From: a virus
Length of the DNA: 53,344 nucleotides
Reading direction: 5' to 3' (one strand)
Virus record (IMG/VR): IMGVR_UViG_3300030329_003045
Location: 1 to 53,344 of that record
Of the stretch, positions 5,973 through 12,674 are shown one piece after another (within the stretch, counting starts at the first letter, position 1; every line of letters starts with the position of its first letter). The position numbers and the translations under genes are program-made. Below the pieces are notes generated by a model, which ran no database searches, was not told the DNA's origin, and was given only the letters and a program-made list of their open reading frames with translations.

Positions 5973-6919
5973 TGGAAGTTTATATAGATAAAGAATGTTG
6001 GGATAAGATAATAAATTATGCCAAAGCTGCTTATCATACTGAAAAGTGTGAAATAGGCGGTATGTCAGTAGTAACACAAGATAAAGATGGTGATTGGCTT
6101 ATTCAAGAGCCTGTAATACTAAAACAGGAGATAGGGAGCACTACTTGTGACCTAGATAAAGAGGAATTAGCTAAATATTACACTAAAATGGCTGTAAAAT
6201 ACAATGAAACCAACTTTAGATTCTGTTGGTGGCATAGTCATCACACAATGGGAGCATTTTGGAGTGGTACAGACATATCAAGTATAGATGAATATGGTGA
6301 AGGAGAGTCAGATTTAAGCTTTGCTCTTGTAGTAAACCTTAAAGAAGAGTATAAATGCAGAGTTTCTGTATGGAAACCAGTAGAAATTCATCAAGATGTT
6401 GAACTAAAGATACTTAGTGATAAGCCTGATGTAGAAATACCACTTGATATAGTTACTGAAGTTAAAGAAAAGTGTGAAACTAGATCAATAGTTAATACTG
6501 GATACTCTAAAACTCAAAATGGCAACACAACTTTGCCTTTATGGGACAATACTCGTAATAATTGGGCTAGTTATAAGATGCTAGAAGATGATTTAACCAA
6601 TGTATATGTCCCTAGTCAGCAAGAAATAGCTAATTTTGAGGCTAAATATGAGTATGCATGTATGAAAGCTCAAGAATTTCTACATCAAGTAACAGTTGGT
6701 GGCTGGTCTATGCATAAATTCAAGAAAGCAATCAGAGAAACTAACAAACAAATAGCAAAATATGGTGTTCAAATAGAAGAATTGAACAAAAGAGAGCTAA
6801 AAGAGTTCGTAGAAATGGAGTCAGCTCCATATGAACTTGTAGCTTCTGATGCTAAATTCGCTGATATTGCTGATGCAATGATGGAAATGCACAGTTATAA
6901 TGGAGGATACATGATATGA
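5972..6919 (+). CDS. JAB/MPN-domain (JAMM) isopeptidase
   Basis: 315 aa with a complete JAMM zinc site: Glu27 in CEIGGM, then H88-S-H90, seven residues, S98 and D101 (HxHx7SxxD). JAMM enzymes cleave after the C-terminal Gly-Gly of ubiquitin-like proteins, either maturing the Ubl or removing it from targets. The catalytic domain covers about residues 1-150. The rest (Lys-rich helices at 215-290) is not recognised and could bind the Ubl or E2-like partner. It overlaps the E1 start by 4 bases (ATGA). PRTRC protein A and BilC-type proteins are the closest functional analogues. Phage-tail JAMM peptidases (lambda K) are excluded by the early-gene context. Confidence 0.85.
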   Translation: MEVYIDKECWDKIINYAKAAYHTEKCEIGGMSVVTQDKDGDWLIQEPVILKQEIGSTTCDLDKEELAKYYTKMAVKYNETNFRFCWWHSHHTMGAFWSGTDISSIDEYGEGESDLSFALVVNLKEEYKCRVSVWKPVEIHQDVELKILSDKPDVEIPLDIVTEVKEKCETRSIVNTGYSKTQNGNTTLPLWDNTRNNWASYKMLEDDLTNVYVPSQQEIANFEAKYEYACMKAQEFLHQVTVGGWSMHKFKKAIRETNKQIAKYGVQIEELNKRELKEFVEMESAPYELVASDAKFADIADAMMEMHSYNGGYMI

Positions 6920-7569
6920 TTAACTTAAGAAGTCAAGACATTGCAAATTTAGATAATGTTGAATTCCATATTGTAGGTTGCGGGGCTATTGGAAGCTCCG
7001 TGGCCATGCAATTAGTAAGATTGGGAGCAAATAACTTCTATTTGTATGATTTTGATAAAGTAGAAATACAAAATGTAGGTGTAAGCCAATACAATGAACA
7101 AGATGTAGGGCTGCCTAAAGTAGGTGCTTTAATAAATCATATGAAAAGAATAAATGTGTTGATAAAAGTTCAAGGATATATGTCTAAATTTACAAATTAT
7201 AGAGGTAGTAAAGAAGGTATATTGATTCTAGGTTTAGATAGTATGAAAGCTAGAAAAGATATAGTTGAATTGCTAGTAAATTGCCCTGATAAGCCTAAAA
7301 TAGTAATTGATGGCAGGATGGGAGCTGAACATTATCAGCAATACATATATGATAACATAACTATGGCTAAATATGAGAAAAATTGGTATTCTGATGAGGA
7401 ATCTGATCAAGAACCATGTACTCGTAAAGCTACAAGTTACTGTTCAAATATGAGTGGTAGTTTTATAGCAAACGCTGCAAAGAATATCGTTATGAAACAG
7501 CCATATTTTAAAGAAATTAGTTTCAACTTTTCAACATTAATACTTGATAAAAAGAAATTAGTTTCGTAA
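6916..7569 (+). CDS. ThiF/E1-like Ubl-activating enzyme
   Basis: 217 aa, a minimal Rossmann-type adenylating domain: nucleotide loop G21-C-G-A-I-G26, acidic YDFDKVE (D45, D47), N53, K68 in LPKVGAL and D108 in LGLDSMKAR. These match the ThiF/MoeB/E1 family, which adenylates a Ubl C-terminus. The usual Arg of the N-L-x-R-Q segment is replaced (N53-V-G-V-S-Q), so ATP contacts may differ. Candidate thioester cysteines are C168 and C176 in EPCTRKATSYCSNMSG. The CxxC zinc pairs of MoeB are absent. Length and residues fit the ThiF protein of PRTRC-type cassettes. Last gene of the cassette, followed by a structured gap. Confidence 0.85.
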   Translation: MINLRSQDIANLDNVEFHIVGCGAIGSSVAMQLVRLGANNFYLYDFDKVEIQNVGVSQYNEQDVGLPKVGALINHMKRINVLIKVQGYMSKFTNYRGSKEGILILGLDSMKARKDIVELLVNCPDKPKIVIDGRMGAEHYQQYIYDNITMAKYEKNWYSDEESDQEPCTRKATSYCSNMSGSFIANAAKNIVMKQPYFKEISFNFSTLILDKKKLVS

Positions 7570-7575
7570 GTTCTA

Positions 7576-7639
7576 AGCCCTTCAATCGAGGGGTTCATTC
7601 GCACACAGAAAGAGGTGGAAATTCCCCTCTGCCTCTTTC
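7576..7639 (+). ncRNA. Two-stem intergenic RNA before ERF gene
   Basis: First hairpin AGCCCTTC/GAGGGGTT (7576-7583/7588-7595, 8 bp with G-U pairs, 4-nt loop). Second stem GAAAGAGG/CCTCTTTC (7608-7615/7632-7639), 8 perfect pairs, with an alternative inner pairing AGAGG/CCTCT. It ends 8 bases before TAGGAG of the ERF gene. There is no U-run, so not a standard terminator. Confidence 0.55.
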
Positions 7640-7659
7640 ATTAATATAGGAGAAAATCA

Positions 7660-8163
7660 ATGGATAATATTGATATTTCAAAACAAAATGGTATTGCTAA
7701 GTCTGTATTAGAAGATAAAGCAAAACGTGAAGAAAAAGAGAAATCTTTTGATCAAGCACAAGATAGAAGATCTGATGAATGGAAATCACCTGAAATAGAC
7801 AAATTAGCCGAAGCATTAGCTAAAGCTCAATCTGAAATGGAAGGTGCTAAAAAAGAGAGTGTTAATCCATTCTTTAAGTCTAATTACGCAGATTTACATG
7901 CAGTAATCACATCAGCATTCCCACATTTAAGTAAACACGGACTATCTGTTAGTCAAGGTAACGAAATGATTATGGGTGCTGTGTGTGTAACAACAACATT
8001 AATGCATTCTTCTGGACAATGGTTACGTTCTAAAGTGAAACTTCCATTATCTAAGAAAGATGCTCAAGGCGTAGGAGCTGCTATTACATATGGCAGAAGA
8101 TACGGTTTATCCGCAATTGTAGGCATTGCTCAATATGATGATGATGCTCAATCAATTAGTTAA
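7660..8163 (+). CDS. erf: ERF-family single-strand annealing protein
   Basis: 167 aa. Residues about 45-162 carry the ERF signature: LAEALAKAQSEM, NPFFKSNYADLHAV (contact loop), a central GLSVSQG and VTTTLMHSSGQW, and the C-terminal hallmark AITYGRRYGLSAIVGI followed by DDDAQS. ERF (P22 Erf family) anneals complementary single strands, driving recombination-dependent replication or circularisation. ATG follows TAGGAGAAAATCA. The SSB-like gene lies 17 bases downstream, a pairing often seen in phages and consistent with the two working together on single-stranded DNA. Confidence 0.92.
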   Translation: MDNIDISKQNGIAKSVLEDKAKREEKEKSFDQAQDRRSDEWKSPEIDKLAEALAKAQSEMEGAKKESVNPFFKSNYADLHAVITSAFPHLSKHGLSVSQGNEMIMGAVCVTTTLMHSSGQWLRSKVKLPLSKKDAQGVGAAITYGRRYGLSAIVGIAQYDDDAQSIS

Positions 8164-8180
8164 CTAAAAGGAGAACACAA

Positions 8181-8717
8181 ATGGTTAGAACATTAACTGT
8201 TAAAACAGGTGGTGGATCTAGTTTTTCAACTGGATGGCACACCAAGCTTATATCAAAAGCTGAATATGGTGACTTCAATGGTACTAAATATCTAGACGTA
8301 TGGTTTGATGACTTTCCTGAGTCGTTAAATATGCGAGTATATGAGAAAAAGAATGCTAATGGCGAAGAATTTGCTATTGGTAATCTATTTAGATATGCTA
8401 ATGCAGGTATTACTAGTGCTTTAGAAGGTGCAAATAACACTAAAGTTATTAAACTGGATGATAGTCCCGAAGCATTAATAGGTAAAAATGTTAATGTGTA
8501 TGTACACAAAGATGGTAAATATTCAAGAGTATTAAATCAATGTGCTCCAACTGAATTTGAAAACGTAGTAGAGAAATTCTCTGCTGATGATGTTCAGTAT
8601 TGGAAGGACAGAGCTGAGAAATACTTTAAAGAATATGTACAGCCTAAATTAGAAAAGAAATTAGATGATGTCGTTGACACTTCTGATTCCTCCGAGAGTG
8701 ACGATATACCATTCTAG
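8181..8717 (+). CDS. Single-stranded DNA-binding protein, SSB-like
   Basis: 178 aa; ATG after AAGGAGAACACAA. The N-terminal 120 residues look beta-rich (KYLDVWFDDF, GKNVNVYVHKDGKYSRVLN). The C-terminus is acidic (DVVDTSDSSESDD) and ends DDIPF, the typical SSB tip that recruits replication and repair partners. I cannot see a clear OB-fold signature by eye. The acidic tip and position next to ERF make the SSB role likely. The alternative is a related phage replication protein with the same tail. Confidence 0.75.
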   Translation: MVRTLTVKTGGGSSFSTGWHTKLISKAEYGDFNGTKYLDVWFDDFPESLNMRVYEKKNANGEEFAIGNLFRYANAGITSALEGANNTKVIKLDDSPEALIGKNVNVYVHKDGKYSRVLNQCAPTEFENVVEKFSADDVQYWKDRAEKYFKEYVQPKLEKKLDDVVDTSDSSESDDIPF

Positions 8718-8737
8718 TGAGTAGGTAATCGTTAAAT

Positions 8738-8835
8738 TATAGGGAGGCAACAACTGGTCCTATAAGTCCTAGTGGATACAGGTGGTGTTCACCGAACACA
8801 GAAACTAGGCAAAGGAATATGTGAGTCTCCCTATA
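8738..8835 (+). ncRNA. Multi-stem intergenic RNA before primase operon
   Basis: Closing helix TATAGGGAG/CTCCCTATA (8738-8746/8827-8835), 9 perfect pairs. Inside, CCTAGT/ACTAGG (8768-8773/8804-8809) encloses mutually exclusive stems GGTG/CACC and GTGTT/AACAC, so it could switch. It ends 9 bases before AGGAGG of the gene at 8853. Same architecture as at 4202-4284. Confidence 0.6.
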
Positions 8836-8852
8836 TAATCAAAGGAGGATAT

Positions 8853-9068
8853 ATGAGAGCAACAGAATTTATGCATTTTATTAATATAAGTCCTAAAGAG
8901 CTAAAATTAGGACAAAACTTGAGAGGAGATGATTATACCCATATGACTATAAGAATGAGAGTAAAAAGAGCAAGGTATGAGCATCAAACTGATCTTAGAA
9001 AACGAGAAAAAGAAGCTGAAAAAGCTGCTGAAGAAATTAGAAAGTATTTTAGGAGGAAAAAGAAATGA
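8853..9068 (+). CDS. Hypothetical basic helical protein (71 aa)
   Basis: ATG at 8853 has AAAGGAGGATAT ahead of it; a longer in-frame GTG start at 8772 would run through the RNA stem and is rejected. The N-terminal 30 residues are mixed; residues about 30-71 are one charged helix ending RKYFRRKKK. It overlaps the primase start by 4 bases (ATGA), so translation is coupled. It might be a small partner of the primase-helicase or a DNA-binding peptide; no family recognised. Confidence 0.65.
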   Translation: MRATEFMHFINISPKELKLGQNLRGDDYTHMTIRMRVKRARYEHQTDLRKREKEAEKAAEEIRKYFRRKKK

Positions 9069-10822
9069 CAGAGCTATATAAAGAGTTCGCATTAGGAGTA
9101 AATAATAGACATAACTTCCAAGCAGTAAATAAAGTTTCTGACTGGATGGGTACAGATAGCGATACCTTTATGTCTTTATATGATTATGATGAGTATGTAG
9201 TAGAATTTTATGCTAAGAATAAGTCTTTATCAGGATATGATGGATTAATATATATGCCTGATGAGTTTATATTAGATGTAGATGGTGAAAGTGTATGGGA
9301 GGCATCTCAAAAGACTGCAGCATTACTTATACGTTTAGATGAACTATTTGTTCCATACTATGTATACTTTAGTGGTAGAGGATTCCATATACATATATCA
9401 GAAACAGCATTTAAATGGAGACCTAGTAAGAACTTACACATAAGAGTGAAAGAAGAACTTACTAAACATGGTATATTTGAATATGCTGATCCATCTGTTA
9501 CTGATAAATCTAGATTAATAAGGATACCTAATACTTTAAATACTAAATCTGGACTATGGAAGGTACCATTTCCTCAAAAAGCATTATATGAGAATAGTGT
9601 GTTAGAGAGAACTATTAACAAATGGTGTACAAAGCCTAGAGAACTAGAATTAGAACATGCATTAGAATGTAATGAAGTATTTGATGTATTTGATAAAGAA
9701 GAAGTTAAGGAACAAACGCCAGTTAAGATTAAAAGCACTAGAGACCCTGTAAATACTACATGTATACAGAAAATGATGGATGGTGCACCTCATGGTAAGC
9801 GTCATATGGTAGCTCTTAGAATAGCATCTTACTTAAGATGGAACTTTCCAGAGAATATTGTACGTTTAATCATGGAAGATTGGCGTATAAAGGTCAGTAA
9901 TGAAGCACAAAGTGAGTTTAAAGCTGAAGAAATGGAAGGTATAATAGAAGGTTGTTATACTGGACATGATGGACAAGGCTACAGATATGGTGCTGATGAC
10001 CCTGTTATAAAGTTTTATTGCAATTCTAGATGTACATTACATAGAGGGGCTAAAGCTGAAAATATGATGGATTCTAGTAGTATGGAGAACGAACTTATCA
10101 ATTTCTATGCTCAAGATCTTAAACCTATCAACTTAGGTGAAGCTTATGGGCAAGATTTCCCTGTATATCCAGGTGAAACAGTTATAATCCAGGCTCCACC
10201 AGCTAGTATGAAGACTATGTTACTACAAAATTGGGCTAATTACTTCAAGAAACAGACATATTTTGTTGAAATGGAGATGTCACCAAGACAAATATGGTCT
10301 AGATTTGTACAAATTGAGATGGGTTGGGATGAAAAACAACTAGCAGAACACTATAAGCAAATGAAAAATGGTATGGACAAGCGTTTTGAGTGGTTAACTG
10401 TTGATTATTCAGCGCCATATGCGCAGGAATTAGAGACAAGAATCACTAGCCTACCCATTAAGCCAGAAATAGTAATTGTTGACCATTTGGGGCTATTTAA
10501 GAGCAAACAGAAGGATAACAATATGAAAGTTGAGGAAGCATCCCAAGCCATTATGGAACTAGCAGTAAGACAAAACGTGATCGTCTTTGCTGTTAGTGAG
10601 GTAAGTAAATCAGCCTTTAAAGAAGGTATGGATATATCTTCGTCTAGAGGTTCATTCAGAATAGCTTATAATGCTAATAAAGTGATTTCAATTAACCCGT
10701 TCAAGAATAAAGAAACAGGTTTAGTAGAGATGTTAGATATTAAATCTGATAAGAATAGAGAGAAAGAACACTTATATGCAAGATTAAGCGTAAATAATGT
10801 TAGGATAGAAAAATGCGAATAA
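9065..10822 (+). CDS. AEP primase fused to RecA/DnaB-type helicase
   Basis: 585 aa, a phage replication fusion. N-terminal half: archaeo-eukaryotic primase signs FILDVDG (D71, D73), YFSGRGFHIHIS (S103, H108, H110), and SRLIRIPNTLNTKSG (150-163) with nearby acidic D142/D147 as third metal ligand. Residues 240-330 look like a PriCT-type helical linker plus FYCNSRCTLH, a possible zinc site. C-terminal half: P-loop APPASMKT (377-384), keeping Lys383-Thr384 but lacking both usual glycines, and Walker B EIVIVDHLGLF (D473), as in replicative helicases. It would prime and unwind the fork. ATG after AGGAGGAAAAAGAA. Confidence 0.85.
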   Translation: MTELYKEFALGVNNRHNFQAVNKVSDWMGTDSDTFMSLYDYDEYVVEFYAKNKSLSGYDGLIYMPDEFILDVDGESVWEASQKTAALLIRLDELFVPYYVYFSGRGFHIHISETAFKWRPSKNLHIRVKEELTKHGIFEYADPSVTDKSRLIRIPNTLNTKSGLWKVPFPQKALYENSVLERTINKWCTKPRELELEHALECNEVFDVFDKEEVKEQTPVKIKSTRDPVNTTCIQKMMDGAPHGKRHMVALRIASYLRWNFPENIVRLIMEDWRIKVSNEAQSEFKAEEMEGIIEGCYTGHDGQGYRYGADDPVIKFYCNSRCTLHRGAKAENMMDSSSMENELINFYAQDLKPINLGEAYGQDFPVYPGETVIIQAPPASMKTMLLQNWANYFKKQTYFVEMEMSPRQIWSRFVQIEMGWDEKQLAEHYKQMKNGMDKRFEWLTVDYSAPYAQELETRITSLPIKPEIVIVDHLGLFKSKQKDNNMKVEEASQAIMELAVRQNVIVFAVSEVSKSAFKEGMDISSSRGSFRIAYNANKVISINPFKNKETGLVEMLDIKSDKNREKEHLYARLSVNNVRIEKCE

Positions 10823-11142
10823 ACATGCAAAATAGAGTAAAAGAAGTACTTGAAGATAGTATTCATTGTAGAGATAGTGATGTGTATTTAGTTTATGAGA
10901 TATGGAGTCAGGAAATAATAGATAATCCTAGAACACCATACCTGGATCAGGTCCTTGTAAATGAAATAGACATGATAGATATGTTTAAAATGTGGAAAGA
11001 TAAATTGGTTTCACATCCATCTGCTATAATGAGAGCTAGGAGAAAAGTACAGGAAGAACACCCTCATACTAGAGGTAAAGTATGGGAAGAAAGACATAAT
11101 CAACAACAACAAGTACAAGAAGATTTAGGGTACAATAGTTAG
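10813..11142 (+). CDS. Hypothetical protein (109 aa)
   Basis: Overlaps the end of the primase-helicase by 10 bases; ATG 10813 (after TAGGATAG) or ATG 10825 are both possible. The centre (EIWSQEIIDNPRTPYLDQVL, then HPSAIMRARRKVQEEHP) resembles a short conserved protein found in replication regions of many phages, of unknown function, often next to the helicase. C-terminal Gln-rich tail. Strongly helical and charged; a DNA-binding or helicase-accessory role is a guess from context only. Confidence 0.7.
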   Translation: MRINMQNRVKEVLEDSIHCRDSDVYLVYEIWSQEIIDNPRTPYLDQVLVNEIDMIDMFKMWKDKLVSHPSAIMRARRKVQEEHPHTRGKVWEERHNQQQQVQEDLGYNS

Positions 11143-11213
11143 TCGAGGAAGGTATAGTAATAAGCAACTAAACTGAAATTGGCTACGTACCCTATTAATT
11201 TAAGGAGGCTATA

Positions 11214-11435
11214 ATGGCTAAGAAAACTGAAGTAAAAGAAGGTAAAACTTATATTTCTGAAAAAGAATTTAAAGCAATTAAATCAGAACCAAAAGTTGAC
11301 CCATTTGATGAGAGATTAAAAGATATTGAAAGTGATTTAAAGATGGCAGGTAAAACTGTTGATGAATTAAATCAAAGTATCAATGCTATAAGTGATTTAC
11401 TTAATAGAGTCGCAGATAGAATGGGGATGAAATAA
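11214..11435 (+). CDS. Hypothetical coiled-coil protein (73 aa)
   Basis: ATG after AAGGAGGCTATA. Lys/Glu-rich first half; residues 36-72 show heptads (LKDIESDLKMAGKTVDELNQSINAISDLLNRV), suggesting a dimeric coiled coil. Its stop overlaps the next ATG (TAATG), and the next protein has a similar heptad stretch, so they may form a complex. The 71-base gap before it has only weak pairing (GGTA/TACC). No family recognised. Confidence 0.7.
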   Translation: MAKKTEVKEGKTYISEKEFKAIKSEPKVDPFDERLKDIESDLKMAGKTVDELNQSINAISDLLNRVADRMGMK

Positions 11436-11638
11436 TGAATGCTCCTAATAAAAAACCAACTATGATGCAAGTGAAAAATGCAATCTCAAATCTAATATCT
11501 GAAATGGCTTATTTGAAAGAACATGTTTCAAAAATAGACAATATATTTTCTGATTATATAATGTATAGAAAACAAGGTGATAATTTTAAAGCATATTTAG
11601 AAAAGAAATACACACCTAAGGAAGAAGATAAAAAATGA
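11435..11638 (+). CDS. Hypothetical coiled-coil protein (67 aa)
   Basis: Coupled to the preceding gene by TAATG overlap. Residues 10-45 (MMQVKNAISNLISEMAYLKEHVSKIDNIF) are predicted helical with hydrophobic heptads; the C-terminus is Lys-rich. Its stop overlaps the next gene's ATG at 11635. Possibly a partner of the 73-aa protein; function unknown. Confidence 0.7.
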   Translation: MNAPNKKPTMMQVKNAISNLISEMAYLKEHVSKIDNIFSDYIMYRKQGDNFKAYLEKKYTPKEEDKK

Positions 11639-11808
11639 ACATGTATAAAGAAGCAACAGAACATCTTGAAAAATGTGATGGTTGTGAATACTGCGTTGCA
11701 TATGAGGAGAGTGCATATAACATCTCTAAATACTATAAACCAGTAGAAAAAGAACACCCATTATTAAAAGATATTATAGAGAAATTCGATGGTATCGAAA
11801 TTAGTTAA
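11635..11808 (+). CDS. Small Cys-motif protein (57 aa)
   Basis: Overlaps the previous stop (ATGA). Contains CDGCEYC (C14, C17, C20), which could hold a metal with His or another ligand (H10). The rest is charged and helical. The next ORF starts 20 bases before its end in another frame. No family recognised; the frame is supported by tight packing rather than by a strong ribosome binding site. Confidence 0.5.
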   Translation: MNMYKEATEHLEKCDGCEYCVAYEESAYNISKYYKPVEKEHPLLKDIIEKFDGIEIS

Positions 11809-11956
11809 TTGTAACAAATGTAATTTAGATTGCGCTCCTGTATATTCTACAAGTTTATCTCCAAATATAACTAAATATATATGCAGGAGTTGCGCTCTAA
11901 AAACAATGGAGAAGGATAATGATAGAAGATCTAATGAAATTAAAAAGTCAGATTGA
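11789..11956 (+). CDS. Small zinc-ribbon protein (55 aa)
   Basis: ATG lies in the end of the preceding gene. C8-x2-C11 (CNKC) and C32-x2-C35 (CRSC), with a further C15, form a classic four-Cys zinc ribbon about 28 residues long, followed by a basic and polar tail. It overlaps the next gene by 38 bases in another frame; the overlap region encodes the tail. Zinc-ribbon mini proteins often bind nucleic acid or RNA polymerase; role unknown here. Confidence 0.5.
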   Translation: MVSKLVNCNKCNLDCAPVYSTSLSPNITKYICRSCALKTMEKDNDRRSNEIKKSD

Positions 11957-12191
11957 TACTATGATAGAAACATATAAAGATCTGCATCCTGATACATATT
12001 TTGAATATGAACCTCATATACAGAATGAAATTATTATGGATAAAGAAGACCATGAAGAGTATGAAAAACAAGAAGCTTTAAAAAAAATAAGAGAGGGGAC
12101 TTATGAAAGCACGTTCCGCAAAAAACAAAGGCAGGAAACTACAGAACTTGGTGAGGGATCGATTACGCTCTGTGTTTATGGAGACACTTGA
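11919..12191 (+). CDS. Hypothetical acidic protein (90 aa)
   Basis: ATG after GGAGAAGGATA. Charged, helical; Glu/Asp/His-rich middle (residues 30-55). The last 89 bases overlap the nuclease gene in another frame, an unusually long overlap; the C-terminal 29 residues therefore may be low-constraint. No family recognised. Confidence 0.55.
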   Translation: MIEDLMKLKSQIDTMIETYKDLHPDTYFEYEPHIQNEIIMDKEDHEEYEKQEALKKIREGTYESTFRKKQRQETTELGEGSITLCVYGDT

Positions 12192-12456
12192 GAAGAATGA
12201 TATAGAGTCCCAGGTCATGGGAATGAGCGGTGAAGATATAGTATTATCACCAGCAGCTAAAAGGGTTATTAGATACAGTTTTGAATGTAAAAATCAAGAA
12301 AGATTAAACCTCTGGAGTTCTTTAGAGCAAGCTGAATCTAACTGTGAAGATAGAAATCCTGTTCTGGTATTTAAACGTAACAGATCAAAAATCTATGTAG
12401 CCATGGAATTTGATCATTTTATAGAATTAATTGATGAAAAGTTAAAGGAGATTTAA
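12103..12456 (+). CDS. PD-(D/E)XK nuclease, resolvase-like
   Basis: 117 aa; ATG after GAGAGGGGACTT. Core residues are present: N-terminal helix KGRKLQNLVRDRL, MSGEDIVLS with D45 after a strand turn, and F60-E61-C-K63 (ExK), followed by NLWSSLEQAESN and a strand LVFKRNRSK. This matches small PD-(D/E)XK nucleases of the Holliday-junction-resolvase/VRR-like type used by phages to resolve branched replication and recombination DNA. It sits at the end of the replication block, in keeping with ERF-mediated recombination. A restriction-like role is possible but less likely. Confidence 0.8.
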   Translation: MKARSAKNKGRKLQNLVRDRLRSVFMETLEKNDIESQVMGMSGEDIVLSPAAKRVIRYSFECKNQERLNLWSSLEQAESNCEDRNPVLVFKRNRSKIYVAMEFDHFIELIDEKLKEI

Positions 12457-12674
12457 TGAAAAGAGGGTTTACTCTAAGTAAAGATTATATGTGTGCATTC
12501 CTGTACCCATTTGGAATAGAAATTTTAATAGAAGATGGTATTACAATAGCGATACTATTTTATAAATTTGAATTTAGTATGTATATAGGTAAAAATTTCA
12601 CTATATTTGGTGACATTATAGAAAAGGCTTTAAAAGCAAGAGCCAAAATAAAATCAAACGAAATTAAAAATTAA
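12456..12674 (+). CDS. Hypothetical protein (72 aa), last early gene
   Basis: ATG after AAAGGAGATT, sharing one base with the nuclease stop. Hydrophobic and aromatic first 45 residues (YPFGIEILIEDGITIAILFYKF) read as beta strands rather than a membrane span; basic C-terminus. Its stop overlaps the stop of the leftward 909-aa gene by three bases, so the two transcription units collide here with no visible terminator. Confidence 0.65.
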   Translation: MKRGFTLSKDYMCAFLYPFGIEILIEDGITIAILFYKFEFSMYIGKNFTIFGDIIEKALKARAKIKSNEIKN

